NCBI RefSeq assembly: GCF_048771995.1
Contig: NC_133024.1
Location: 40,509,501 to 40,573,500 of the forward strand
Reading direction: 5' to 3'
DNA from: Taeniopygia guttata
Taxonomy: Eukaryota > Chordata > Aves > Passeriformes > Estrildidae
Length of the DNA stretch: 64,000 nucleotides
Part shown: one piece after another, positions 27,663 through 40,545 of the stretch
Position numbering within the stretch: position 1 is the first letter of the stretch
Layout of the letters: each line of letters begins with the position of its first letter
Program-made: the position numbers and the translations under genes
The notes under the pieces: model-generated
Seen by the model: only the letters and a program-made list of their open reading frames with translations
What the model was told of the DNA's origin: nothing
Database searches by the model: none

Positions 27663-27780
27663 TCTTTTTTTTTTTTTTTTTCCCTGTTATTTTGGTTTGG
27701 TGTTTTTGTGGGTTTTTTGTTTTGGTTTGGTTTTTGGGTTTTTTTTTTTTTTGTTTGTTTGTTTGGGTTTTTTGTAATTG
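27663..27780. repeat. T/G-rich low-complexity tract
   Basis: Long T runs mixed with GGTTTGG and GTTTGTTTG units. This kind of low-complexity sequence is common in bird introns and intergenic DNA. It is complementary in composition to 27217-27320. Confidence 0.8.
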
Positions 27781-27878
27781 TTGGGATCTGTTTTGTTTTG
27801 GTGTTTTTAAGAATAATGGAGTTTGGAAGGAAGTTAGATCCTAGAGCAGTACTTCCTAATGCATGTTTCAACCCACAG

Positions 27879-27971
27879 AACATGGCAGAAAAAGTAATTG
27901 AACACCACCAGCCATCACTATTGCTGCACATGCTCCGTGTCCTGAGAGAAGCTACAGACAGGCAGGATATG
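27879..27971 (+). other. Exon-like stretch of 31 codons (weak candidate)
   Basis: Ninety-three bases lie between an acceptor-like CCCACAG and a donor-like ATG|GTAAAA and are open in frame, reading NMAEKVIEHHQPSLLLHMLR and then VLREATDRQDM. The composition is amphipathic-helix-like and more protein-like than neighbouring open frames. There is no recognised family, no partner exon and only a poor polypyrimidine tract. I regard chance as the more likely explanation. Confidence 0.15.
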
Positions 27972-28446
27972 GTAAAATGCAAGTAATGTTTTCACATATT
28001 CATTTTTCATTCTAAAACAGCTTAAAATGGACAGAGTAGAGGGGGAGCATGCCTGATAAATGTCATCTTAATATACTTAGAGCTGGCTAAAGCAGCATCA
28101 GAGGAGTGCCTGCCCTATTTGAGAAGCTGTGGAGAATAGAGAAAGAAGGCAAACACGACACCTTTCCTTTAAAAAAAAGCCAAGCATTTACAAACTAATC
28201 CACTTAGTTTACCATAGAAATTCTGCTAAAAATAAATAACTAAGGTCTCAAATGAAGACATACTAAAACAAACTTGTTATGAACAAATACTCTCAATCCA
28301 GCACAGCTTTTTCCATGACTGCATGACAGGCAGAAAACCTTGTTTTGGCACAAGCCATTTGTGTGCTTGTCAAGTATTGCATAGAATTTGATAGTCAAAA
28401 CAATGGATTAGGCTTCGCTTTTATAAAACATGATACAACTACTATA

Positions 28447-28477
28447 TAATGCTATATACAGGCTGTATATAGCATTA
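28447..28477. repeat. Perfect 14-bp inverted repeat (hairpin)
   Basis: TAATGCTATATACA and its exact reverse complement TGTATATAGCATTA are separated by GGC. It is an AT-rich cruciform-type palindrome ending about 75 bases before a CR1 copy. Confidence 0.9.
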
Positions 28478-28550
28478 GTTAGAAAACCTCATGCAGATAG
28501 TAATCTTTTGTTGATTATCAAAATGGAAGGTTGAACTATTCAGTAGGGAT

Positions 28551-28820
28551 GTAGTGATAGCACAAGGGGTAATGGCTATAAACAAGGAGAGGGTAGCTTT
28601 AGGTAACAGGAAGGAATTCTTTCTTTTGAGAGGTGTGAGGCACTGGCACAGGTTGCCCAGAGAAGCTGTGGGTGCTCCATCCCCGAAAGTGTTCGAGGCC
28701 AGGTAAAGATGGAGCTTTGAGCAGCCTGATCTCATAGAAGGTGTCCCTGCCCATGGTAGGAGGGCTGGAGCTGGATGACCTTTAAGGCCCATTCCAGCCC
28801 AAATCATTCTGAGACTCTAA
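28551..28820 (+). mobile_element. CR1 LINE 3' fragment
   Basis: Plus orientation. It shows 'GGGGTAATGGCTATAAAC', 'GGCACTGGCACAGGTTGCCC', 'AGAGAAGCTGTGGGTGC', 'GAAGGTGTCCCTGCCCATG', 'GCTGGATGACCTTTAAGG' and 'CATTCCAGCCCAAATCATTC'. It is better preserved than the copy at 6285 but is still a short 5'-truncated, non-coding remnant. Confidence 0.92.
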
Positions 28821-31800
28821 GGCATGCACTAGATTCAGTAGTCTTCAATTACCTCAACTACCACCTGGAAGACTGAACAGAAAGTATGCACTATTAAATT
28901 TGCAGGTAACAAGATGCTCAGAAAAAAAACAAAAAAAACCCAAAAACTGCCTTGGAAAGAGAATTGCAATACAAAATGAACTCTTGTGGAGGGCTCTGTA
29001 AAACAAGGACAAAATTCAACAGGAATAAGTATTATGTATTTGTCTTAGGATATTGAATTTTATAAGTGTCTAGGGAAATAATTCATTAGAAATATTTTAC
29101 TAGAAACTCTAGGGACATCACAACTGGAAATCAGTTATGACAATCTTAATTGTTAAAAATGTGTGTATGTGTATTAGAATATAGCCTGCAAGACACAAGA
29201 AACACTCCTTACTCTCTGCGCCATACTGGTAAATGTTTTGCCCTAATACTGTGCTGAACTTTGGAAACTGCACTCTAAAGAAAACCACTTAAACATTAGG
29301 GATAGTTCAGAGAAGAAACTGATAAATTATTTATATAAAACAAAGGAAAATAAATTGCTTTTCATTTTCATGCCTATTGATTCCAGTAGCAGAAGGCTAG
29401 AAAAGTTCCTGCTAGGCTGGAAAGATTCATATTAGTAGGAAAGCTTTGCTAATTATATGGCTCTAGACCTCTACTCTGCCTGGGAAATTGGGTTGGAATA
29501 ACTGATTATGATACGGAGCAGTGCCTCTTTACACATTTCCATTAAACATATTATATTGTCAATTTTGAAGCAAATAAAAATATTTATACTGTTTTAAATC
29601 AGGTGGCACTAATACCTGGAGAAATTTAGTTTTTAATATACTCACAATTGTAAATAAATTTATGATGATCTTACCAGTTGCTGTTCTATCATAATAAGCT
29701 TTTATGACAGCTCTTTTTAGACTTGTAAAGTTTATATTTTGATAACTATATTTCATAACTACCTAAATTCACTGAAACTGACAAATTCAATTAATTCCCA
29801 TCTTGGTCATTACTAATAGCAAATTGTAACTAAGACTAATTTACAGACTGAATTACAGGAATTAGTTGAAAGCTGTTCATTTCAGCTGTCCGAAGAGCAT
29901 TGAAAACGCCCAGATTTCCTACCAAAACCTCAAAGTGAGTGAAGTGACATGACAGATTCATGTGTAGCCCCAGTAAGTGCAAAAAAAACCATGTTATAAT
30001 ATAAAAGGGATGCTTTGACTGAATGAGTAGCAATAGTGCATCTTACAATAAATTCTGAAGTACCAGAGAGCAACATACAGATTTCACAAAAGGACAATTA
30101 CTACCACTATGCCAGCTCCTATGGCAAAAAGTCTAATTAGCATTTCGAGACCAAAAAAAAAAAAAATTTAGATCTGAACTACAGTTTCCATACAGAAACA
30201 GAACCATAAAGAAAAATATGTTTAAAAAAGTGTAAAAATCATTCTTCCTCCAGTAAATCACTCGAATTTAACTTGTCCATAAGTACAAGTTTCTTACATG
30301 AAGATCTGAGTAATTTTCATTATTTAAAATGAAAGCACAGATGTTTTGCTTAGTTTTTGCTTATTTGTGAACTCACATCACTGGGTCTTGCTTTGGAAAT
30401 TAGGAGAATCCTTTTTAAACCAACACAGGCAAGACTGAGGATACCCAGGTAGCTCAGCTGAAAATGAGGCTTCACAGATTGGAAATATTTATAATATTTT
30501 ATACTCAGAGGTCAAGGTCTGTGAGATTATGTTACATCATCTCTATTCCCAGTGCTGTGCCTCCTGTGTAGTCACCTGCATCAGTGAGGTGTATGTCTGG
30601 GTTCAAAAATATTATCTAGATCAAGACAGTAACTACTTTTTCTTACTTATTATTTTTACAAACTTTCTCTTTTCTAGGACTTTTATTGATATTGTTTCAT
30701 ACTTGCTACATTAAAACAATGCCTAGTAGTTTACAATTTATAATTAAAATTGAATCTGTAGTCTGACAGACCAATATTAGCTCTTCAGTAGAAAGACTAG
30801 TTTAATTAAGAAGAAATGTCATTCTTTCAGTGTGCCAAATTCTCTAAGCTGGTAATTTTTAACACCTGGATTTTTCATTGAAATAACTGCAGGTATGCTA
30901 TCTAAGCAATGCAAGATATTTTTATCACACATGAAATTATGTTCCTAATATGTTAAGCTCACTACTTAATCATCCTGATGAAACTGCTTTTATCAGCAGA
31001 GTAGCATTTAAGTACTGCCATGACTTCAGCAAGAGCACATCCATGATGCAGAAAAAATCCTTCAGCTGACATTTACAGGATTTATGTGCAGCATTACAGA
31101 ATGTACAGCAGCGGCAGCACATTCCCTTTGCTGGGGGACAGAGCTCTGACATCAGTGGTGGACAGTTGTTCCCTCCATGCCAGCCAGAGTCCAGCTGGGC
31201 CTCAGGGGCAGCCAGGACCAACCTCTCACTGGAGATACCTCTGCAGGCTTTCCCCCTCAGCACTGACTCCCTTCTGCCTCCCTCTAACAGAAACTACGTG
31301 CTTATTTAGGGACTGGGGCAAAGAGAGATGCAGAGACAACATGAGGTGAAGAGAGATGGGTAACATGTTTTGCATGTTCCTTCACAGGCACCAGGAAGCA
31401 TGAGTCTAGGTTAATCTTTTAAATTTTTTTTGGGAGAGAGCTATCATTCATACAAGTTTCCCCAGCCTCTTTTGCTCCAGTCATCCAGCTTCTGAGATAT
31501 TAAAGGCTCTTGACTGCTTCTATGGCACAGTTGCTTATCTAAGGCAGGAACAAAAAGTGGGCTTTCTCCACAGAATTTTTTAAATCTGCACATGACATTT
31601 ACATATTCTTTTAAAGATATTAGAGAAAAGTATTAAAGTTCTCTGTCCTGTAGCTCTTAAACAGAATACCAGAATACTGGCTGATATACCAAGATCAAAT
31701 ATTTTATTATGTCGTACTAAGTACCAGAATTTTTCTACAAGGTAGCTAGGGAAACCAGAGCTCCCATTTTGCCTCAAGTCCTTTCCCTAACACTGTGATC

Positions 31801-34244
31801 TGATACTAGAGGCAGAAGTAATTTCTCTCACCATGGATACCTAATACCATCTGAGGTGCTCTAGTGATATCAAATAAATTTCACAAAGGACTGGCACCCA
31901 CTAGAAATCCATACTTCACTGGTACAGCCAAAGGAAGTTCAGCAAAATCAGCCATTGACCTACAATGGCATTAAACACTCACAAATAGGTAAGCATGTGC
32001 TGCCCAATCTATATCTCCTCTGGGCAGTGGAGACATTGGTGTGAAACGTGAAACTGGAGAGGGCTAAATCCTTATATAGCAGTAATCAAATTTTGAATCT
32101 CTGTGGGGTCTACTAGAAGTTTGGACAGCTGCTTAAGCAAATATTTACTAATGTCTTAAAAGCGTTATTTATTTGCATCCTGAATCCCATCCTCCATGGC
32201 TTGGATTGTTCTAGGGCCCTGGCAGCATTTCTAGAGTTTTGACCTGGGGTTATTGAGCTTTTCAGCTTTAGTCTGTACAGGTTTGTCTCATGGCTGCTGG
32301 ACTGTCCTCAGACAGTTTATTGCCCTTCCAGTGGCTGCACTGTAAAGAAAACTGAGAGCTTCACCTTCATCTAACCCACCTTTTTCCTCAGCATTGTCAC
32401 AGGACAGATTCTTTCCCAGCTGGTATTTACCTGGATAATCACATCCTCTATTGTATAATCACGTCCTCTATTGTAAGACCAGTATCACACAGCCCAGCTT
32501 TTAGCTGTTTTACTTCTTTGTTGTACTAATATAATTGTTTCTGGCACAGACTTTTTTTCTTCACCTTTCTTTATCCAAATCAAAATTTGAAAATATTATA
32601 TGTGCTTTTGGGCTGCTTGTTTATTTTTTTGCTGCAGTGTCACCTTTTGTGTCTAGCCCTAATTCTTTTGAATTAAGGTCACTGCCTCAATCCTCCAGTC
32701 CTTGCTGTGCATGCTGCTGTCACTTGCAAAGCCCAGACAAATAAAATAATATGTTGCTAATATCACCCCCCGAAAAAACACTAGGTTAGTTCTGGAGTTT
32801 GATATGGCAAATATATGCTGGCTCTGAGCCATTTTTCTCCTTGGATCATTTTTCTTCTATTTCATGTTGTGCCTCTGTCATGGCTGCAGTATCAGAGCCC
32901 TCTCCATTCTTAATCAGCTTCAGCCTGAATGGAGATGTGGGGGTATCTTAATTTTCTTGGCAAACCCTAATGACTCTGAAGAGTTTCTATTTCCTAGTCT
33001 AAGTCTGCGTATCTACCTCTTATGTTGGCATCCAAAACAAATCTAATTATGTAACAAGTACAAGTGTCCTGATCGCTCAGTGCTGCTAAAAAAAAATCAT
33101 AAAATCCACCACCAGAAGCATAGCTGCCCTCAGACTTCATGCTTTCATGATGCAACCCACCTGTTGCAGATTCAATGATGTGTGAGTAGATCTCCACATT
33201 TCATGAGTGTCAAAGCTAGCAGAGCTCTTATCATCACCAGTCTCTCTCTCAGGGTGATGTTTTCATCACCATATAACTGACTCCATATTATTTCTTATTG
33301 AGCAATTTCAGACAGGAATTTCACTGCAAGAGCATGATTCATTTCCATCTAAAATAATTTATACTGTACATATCTCACAATGTTTTGTTGCAAAAAAATT
33401 CCATGCTGTTGATTTCACAAAGTACAGACAGAATTGCTTAGAAGTTTTATCACGGATGGGGTGTCCACTCTGTGAAGTAAGGCACAAGTATCATCCTGAC
33501 TATATTCCTTTCAAGCTGACATAGTAATTTCACCTATCAGGGACTACGTATCAGTTAATAGAAGATTTTAACCTATCTATCCACTTAAGAGCTGTCTTCT
33601 GATTACTTTCTGCAAAGCTGTTTGCCACTGTCCAATACACCAAAGGCCTAATTTTGATCCCCTGACGAGAGTGTGCTAGAGAGTGTCCTTCCCTCATGTC
33701 CCCCATTTAGAATGCAAGCTCTGGTGTGTTGCCCCCTCTTTGCAAAAAGCACCTCCACGGTGAGGCATCGTGTTGCCAATTTGTTCAATGAGTGCAGGAG
33801 GCAATAATTTGCCACAAGACAATCCACAGTGAAGTCTCATCAAAATATATTTCTCATATTTATTACATAATATAGCGACAAAGATTAAAAATCCCATTTG
33901 AAATGCCTTTGGGCATTTTAATTGGTCTAGGGCAGATGATGCAACTCTAAGGTAACTATATTAGGGTTTGAAAAGCAATTCACTATCATCAAATTCAATT
34001 CTTTTCATTCTTCCTCTGATATTTACAGAACAATTTACATTTTTGTAGACATTAATCCAGAGCAAACCAGGAAAAACAGTGGGTGTTTTTTTAAAATGTG
34101 TGTTGTAAAAATCATGTTTTAGGCACAGCTGCACTATTTTCCAATATTTTCTTAGCAAGAAATGAGGCTATGGTGAACATCCATTAACCAACTCTTAGCC
34201 CAACGTTTTTTCTTTTCTTCTTTACTGCAGAAATTCAGGTTTTG
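28821..34244. other. AT-rich gene desert
   Basis: No gene is visible. A 20-base direct duplication ('AATCAC[A/G]TCCTCTATTGTAT' type) occurs at 32437-32476. A GC-richer patch at 31,090-31,280 is unrecognised. All open frames are short. Confidence 0.55.
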
Positions 34245-35131
34245 CTTGTCTATGGAATTGTGTTATTATATGTTCTATTATGTATAAGGTCATTCCATGT
34301 ATCCCCTCGCCATCTGTAGTGACCCCCCGGGTTCTCCCATCTCCCCCCGCGGTTTGCCTTCCCGAGAAAGTGCCAAGTCACTGTGTTTACATCCCCCAGA
34401 CCATCTGTCAGTCACATGGCGGGGTCGAGAGACGACCTGGCACCCTTCCATCTGTCCATCTCCCATTGGACCCCTGCACCCCACTGTCCCCAGTCCCCCC
34501 GTGGCGTTATCTCATTGGCCGCCCCAGGTTTCCCCTGTTCGGTATTTAACCCTCGGTCTGGGGACGCCGCGTGCTTTTTCTCCCGCCTGGTTCTTGCGTG
34601 CTGCCGCGGCTTTCTCTCCCGCCCGGCCCCTGACTGCCACAGCCGCCGACGCTCTGCAACCACCGCCGCTGCCCCAGGTGATCGCGGCCGCCCCGAACTG
34701 CCCCGCGATCACTGCCGCAGCCGATCCGCCGCCGCCGCCGCTGCCGCGGTCGCTGCGGCTCCCGCACGTGCCGGCCACAGCGCCGCGGCTCCGCACGCCG
34801 CCTCTCTTGGCTCGCGGCCAGCTTCGGAGCGCGCTGCCCCGCCCCCGAATCGGCAAGGCGGCACGGACAAACTCTAACTTAGCACGCAGCAGTCTTTTCG
34901 GTTTTTGCCTTCCCAACCAAGCCGCAATAAACCGAGATTTTGCCCGCGGAGGAAAAAGTCTCTCTCCTTTTATTCGCCTTGGGACTCGCCTCGCTCCCAG
35001 ACCCATGCAGGGGTTGCCGACACCCACGAGGGTTCGCCGGAAAACACGGAAGTTTCCAGCGCCCCCCCCCCCCCCCCCCACGGAGCTAGCTGGGACAAAA
35101 GGGGAGACAAGAGAGCGCTAAGGCACTTGTC
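34245..35131 (+). mobile_element. Solo class II (ERVK-type) LTR with target-site duplications
   Basis: An 875-base LTR at 34251-35125 is flanked by perfect 6-bp direct repeats CTTGTC (34245-34250 and 35126-35131); 6-bp duplications suit ERVK/betaretrovirus and alpharetrovirus integrases. Its left end aligns with the LTR of the ERV at 49.6 kb (for example 'TATTATGTATA', 'TTCCATGTA', 'GTGCCAAGTCA', 'CATTGG', 'GGTATTTA'), and its right end also aligns with it ('GAGCTAGCTGGG', then 'GAGCGC'). A TATA-like GGTATTTAAC (34541) and a polyadenylation signal AATAAA (34926) lie in the expected order. The middle carries a (CCG)n-rich stretch (34,640-34,770) and a C18 run (35062-35079). No internal sequence remains, so this is a solo LTR left by recombination. 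Confidence 0.85.
35062..35079. repeat. C18 homopolymer inside the solo LTR
   Basis: Eighteen consecutive C residues in the 3' part of the LTR at 34251-35125. The ERV LTR at 49.6 kb has a much shorter C-rich stretch at the same place, so the run expanded in this copy or subfamily. Confidence 0.9.
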
Positions 35132-38100
35132 CATACATAAATTTCATTTCTAGCTGAGATACATGACATCGTAACAGCTTCCTTAGGGCTGATGTCCACT
35201 TGAAAGATTAAAAGGCTTCTGGTTCTTTTCTGGGGCATTCTAGAAGCCAGTTCTTAAGAAAAATTATTGTTTCCTATGTGAGAGCAGCATCTTTGTGCTT
35301 CAGACATCTGCAGGAAACCCTGCTTTGCTTCTATTGCACATGCTTTATGGACCATTCAAGGAATAATTTAGTCAAATATGAAAAAAAAATTACTACAGTC
35401 CTATTCAGCATTCAAGTTTGATTTTGGTCCAGAACAGCAGACTGAAACATGCCTCTCTGCCCTGAGATGAACCATATATACATTTAAATACACACATATA
35501 CAAAGCCACTTCACAACTTTCCCGTGTACATGTGTATAGTTGATGACATCAGAGCATATGCATGAGCAGTTTTTTGCTCCATTCTTTGAAATATTTAGCA
35601 CTAAACACTTTTAGTGATACAAGGACAAGGGCTGTTTCTAATTCATCTTCTTTTTTCCCCTCAAAACAAACTAAGAAGAATAAAAGTATCATATCTCTTC
35701 AAAACTGAAATATTTACTGCTAATTTGGAACAGCATATTTTCTTTGACAATTTTTAATCAACTGCTGCATAAATGATGGTACCGATGCTTCAAAAATTAC
35801 ATATTGCTTGCTGTCAATGAAAATTATGTATGAGACACTATGGAGTTGGTCTATAAATTTTTTCAGAGAATACCTTTACTTTAAATCATCTGAAGTAGAT
35901 TTGAAGAAGACCTCCGAATCATTTAGGCTACAGAATGTGCTGTCATATAATCCCCATCATAAATTTATTATTGAATTTCACCTAAAAGTAAGTTCATATT
36001 TCACTCCTCTCCTCACTGCTCCAGACTACTTTTGTGGCCATGTTTAAAAAAAACCTTTATGATTTTTAGCCAAAATTTAATTTTTACTACTTTATTTTTA
36101 TCTGGTTTTATATATCTGTTCACCTTACTCTCTCTCCTTGCAGCATGTCCCTTTAAGGTATTTGTAAACAGGGGACACTTTTTCCTGGAGGTTTCCTGTG
36201 TAAGGGACCATTTTTCCTTTAGTACTCACACAACACATAGACAAACATGTAATGATTTGCTATGGATTTTCCGACAAGTCTCAGAACTTTTGTATAAAAA
36301 AATCTCTAAGTATCAAATATTTAATTTTGTTACTTTTTTTCTTAAAGCTTGTGTGCTTTCTCCATAAACATGCTCTACTCCACCCTGTGACTGATAAAGC
36401 TGTAGGTCAATATGGCAATCTTAAAATGTTCTTAATATTCAGATCAATAGGTGAACATTTTCAAGAAAAAGTAAGCACAACAAAATATTCCCTTACAACA
36501 GAAGCCTTTTCTCTTCTCTTCTTGCTGGTTACAGAAACTCCTGAGTAGCTACATCTGGTTTTCAGTACAAACGTGTACTGGTTGACACTTTTTGGGATTG
36601 TTGGTGGACCTCACTATCATCTGCCTACTTATAGAGGGGCAGTTCAATAAGAAAGAGAGGAAAATTGGAGCAGGCTTGGAAGTCCATCAGTCCAGCTCTC
36701 CCAGGACCTGCACATCCAGAAGTCTGAAAGCTGGGACCTGAAGCAGTGGCAAGAACCCACTTCTCCCTCCCCTCCTCAGCAGTGAGCCCAGACGGCAGAG
36801 AAGCCCTTGGGAGAACTCCACTGTTACCTGATGGATCAAAGGGGAGAGAAGTAAAAGACATTAATGGACAGGCCTAAAACCCATGAATTTTGCACATGCT
36901 GAGCTTGTTAGGAAGGCAAACCCCTGGCCTGCAGAGCAGCTGCCCTTACAGCAGCATGAGAGCTAAACTGGAAGCTCCCTCGCTGGGCATTGCATTGGGG
37001 AAACAGCATCATTCACTGCAGGGCAGAGCAAAGAGGCCTTTCAGAAAAGAAATGGGAGTAGGAATTTGAACTTCTTGCAGTGGAGAGCTGTGTTTCGGTA
37101 GAACCTAATAGAAGCACAACTGTGTTGACCAGGGGTGGTTACAGGGGCAAGGAGGAAGAGGCAGTGTGGAGTAAGGGGGTGACAACAGGCAACAACCAGC
37201 GCAACAAGTGGTACAAGATCAGCTGTGAGATCAGAGTTACTTCATTTGTCCATGTCTTCAGACTTCTTCCCTCTAGTAAAAACTATTTGTTAAGCCAATT
37301 TTTAGGTCTTGTAAGTAAAGAAAGCTAGCTCATTTAGTATGAAAATGTTGTTTTAGTTTTCTTCTTTTCCTTTTACTGGGATACACAAATCAGCATGGTA
37401 GCACTGGCTCCTTTATATCTAAACTTGTCCCGTTTTGCTTCTAGTCAGATGCTGACAGAAGCATTGTACAGGGTATAATGAACCATGGCTTTTATGATTA
37501 AACACATTTATCTTCAAACAAACTCTTCAAGTCACATTGAACAACAACCCTCCCTGGAAACTCTCTAACTTCAAGCATACTGACTGATTGTTCAGTCAGC
37601 AGTGATTTTTCATTAAAAGTGTTACTGTGTGCTAGCCAGGTTTTCCTAATTTTATTCCAAACCATGTCAAGAAATAGTCTGGGACACAAAGTAGGGGCAT
37701 AAATAAGTCTTTAGGAATATTAATACCACCCCTCATAGCAACGTCCAGAATGGATGCCTGTATATTGTCCAAAAGGAGGTTTGGTTGTTAACACTTGAAG
37801 CACCTCTTCAAAAAGCATGGCCACAGCACAACTGCACTAGAAATATTAGTCACTGCAATTAAGGCAAATTTCTAGGCAGAGATGTCAAGTAGGAACTGAT
37901 TTTTTCCTACTTACTGCAGTGGTGGATGATTAATTCTCACCCAATTACTTCTTGTAACATATGGGTTTCTAAAGTTCCGGGAAAAAATCTGGTATTGCTT
38001 TCAACACTGTGGTTTCCTAGCCTTTACTGTTACTAGACATGCAATAAAGAAAGATAGATAAATTCTCTCATCCATACAAAAGCCCAATAATATTGGTCCA

Positions 38101-38833
38101 CTTTTTTATTGACATGGTTTAATCCCTCCCATGGTTTAATCTCTCCCATTTCACCCTTGCCTCAGAGTTATCTGCAAGCACCATCTAGTCTGAAATTGTC
38201 TTGGAAAGCCTCACAGCCCTAAACAGCTTGCACCTGGACATTCTCTAATCTTTTTCCACCACTTCACCAGCAAGTGCATTTTGAATTGCAGCAGCTGGCA
38301 AAGAGAAGAGTCACCAGAAGCAAAAGATTAACAGCTCATACATTAAATAGTAGCTTAGCCAATATATGTAATGAGGATGTTACGGTGATTTACTCTCATT
38401 GAATAGAGCCTCTATTTTAGTCCATTTAAGCAGAGATTTAATGTGGATTCTCTGGAGGCCAATCCCTGGCTGCTCTGTGGTGTTAGGTTTAGCTGAACAG
38501 GTGCTTCTAGAATTCAGGTACTCTTTTAGCAGATGGAGTAAAATGGAAATGAAAGTTCTTTTCACCCCACAATTATACATTGGTTTTGTTTCCTACTGCC
38601 TCCCAGATTGTAGCTAGTATTTCCAGAAAGCCCACTGCTGCCTTGCTGCCCCAAGTATTTACAAAATTGTCTGAAATATCCCCAGTCTGCTTCAGAAAGC
38701 TAGAGAAATTTATTGTAGCATACTATGGTATAACAACATCTAGATCTTATTTATTTTCACTGAAATAAATATTATAATAATAGAATTATTATGAAATATG
38801 AAAATATTTCACAGAAATATGAAGTATTATCAT
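35132..38833. other. AT-rich intergenic DNA
   Basis: No gene is visible. A short duplication of 'ATGGTTTAATC[C/T]CTCCC' lies at 38115-38150. A GC-richer patch at 36,600-37,060 is unrecognised. Confidence 0.55.
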
Positions 38834-38957
38834 TGATTCATAGAATAGTTTGAGTTGGGAGGGACCTTAAACATAACCCAGTTCAACTTCCCTGCCATGG
38901 GCAGAGACACCTTTCACTCGACTGCTGAAAGACCCATCCAACCTTGAACACTTCCAA
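38834..38957 (-). mobile_element. CR1 LINE 3' end, reverse orientation
   Basis: Plus-strand reading starts 'ATTCATAGAATAGTTTGAG', then 'TTGGGAGGGACCTTAAAC', 'CCCTGCCATGGGCAGAGACA' and 'CCATCCAACCTTGAACACTT', which is the reverse complement of the CR1 3' end. Short, non-coding remnant. Confidence 0.92.
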
Positions 38958-40545
38958 TATATATTAATTTTTAAAATTCTTTTCTTATATTCTTTATCAG
39001 ATTTATCATGGAGAAACTTTTCCTTGTCTATTTCTATCCTGTAATTTACTGTGCTCATGCCTACTTCTAGCTGAGAAGCACAAGAAAGCCAGAGTCCAGC
39101 TTGAGTATCTAATTTTCTGACATTATTCCTTCTCTAGAAATGTCATTTATATTCTATGAGAAAGCATCAAGGAATTCCAGATGTTCAGACATTTGAAATC
39201 AAATCGTATAAGACACAACTGATTCTTTATTTGTTTACCTTTAATGCAAAGTAGTTTCAAATTACTGATTTTATCGTTATGCCTATTTACTGTTTACTAT
39301 TAGTTATGATAATTTACTTTTCACTGATTAAAAGCTTAGTTTTTCAAGTGTTTGCTTGGAGTTTAATCAGCAAGCAACATTTCCAGAAATAGTTTGTGAT
39401 TTTTCTGCCAATGCAAAACAAATTTCATTGCTGTTATGGCAGTGTATTTTTTCTGTATTCCTTTTTGCATCGTGCTAAACTTAGCTCTATTACTGAAGTA
39501 CAGAAATTGCACATTACTTGAGATTTCAGGAATCTCTTTACAGCACCATGAGCAGATGTTAGAACACACACCTGAGTCACTGAAGTTTCCTCTGCAGGTG
39601 TGTGCTGTTACGTGCACAGCTGGGCTGAGGAAGGATTCAACCTCTTGTCCCAGGGACTGGGGTGTCCATCAGCTCTGCTAAATTGGCATCAGATGAGAGG
39701 CAGCACTTGAGCTTAGAACTGGTTTCTAAACAAGGTTATAGAGAAAGAATATGCTGTAAAATTATGGTTTATTATATCAAATTGTTGAGCAGAGGCTAAC
39801 ACTCAGTTTCCATCTCCTAAAAATGTAATTTCTTACCATGTCTCTTTCTATACCCTAATCTAATGGTGATTTTTTTTGTTTGTTTTTTTTGTTTGTTTAG
39901 TTTGTTGTTGAGATTGTTTCATTTTGTTGTTTTGGGGGGGTTTTTTGCAACTCCAAAAGAGAGCAGTATTCAGGGCTGCATGGACTATGGAATTCTCATA
40001 TCGCTCTATCCAGTTTTTCTTTTGGGAAATTGCATACAGCATGCAAGCATACGAAATTCAGGCACTTGACATGAAACCTGACATCTCAAGGATCATCTGT
40101 CTAGCAGAGTTACTAACATAACTTTAATTTATGTGTAAGCTGCTGTATCTGTCAGCCAAATATTAGGAACTGGATACAGCCTCCCAAAATAGAGGCACCA
40201 CTTAGAAGTCCTTCAATCTCTTTCACTAAAAAATAAACATGATAGTCATTGGAGTGACTAGTGGATATTTTAGCCAACACAAATCCATGGGTTTGCAGTT
40301 GTGTCACCAATGGCTCCAAGACCATTTTAAAGTTTTAAAACTCTCTGGCTGCTTAGAAGGTGCTACCACCGCAGTTCACATGCTTGATCCAGTCAGAAAT
40401 TTGACTGAACGCTCTATTCTTTTTTTTTTTTCCTTTTAAATTTTTTTCATTCTGTTCTGTGGATTTTTTTGCTCACTGTTTTTAATGAACAGGAACAAAT
40501 CTCAGGAGATCTAGATCTATTAATTTATGAAGCTCACAGTTCCAA

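Larger units (their letters stand above)
17065..28550. other. AT-rich gene desert
   Basis: I see no convincing gene in about 11.5 kb. It contains a T15 run (23818-23832), a pair of complementary low-complexity tracts (27217-27320 and 27663-27780), one weak exon-like stretch (27879-27971) and a perfect hairpin (28447-28477), each listed separately. A 112-codon open frame at 22187-22525 has no domain and no splice support. Patches near 18,550-18,720, 20,740-20,840 and 23,200-23,560 are somewhat GC-richer but unrecognised. Confidence 0.6.

Noticed and set aside
34297-35121. 274-codon open frame running through the solo LTR
   Set aside because: Some retroviral LTRs (MMTV) do encode a protein, but this frame is Pro/Arg/Ala-rich, follows the GC-rich LTR composition, has no transmembrane segment or recognisable domain, and competes with equally long frames on the other strand.
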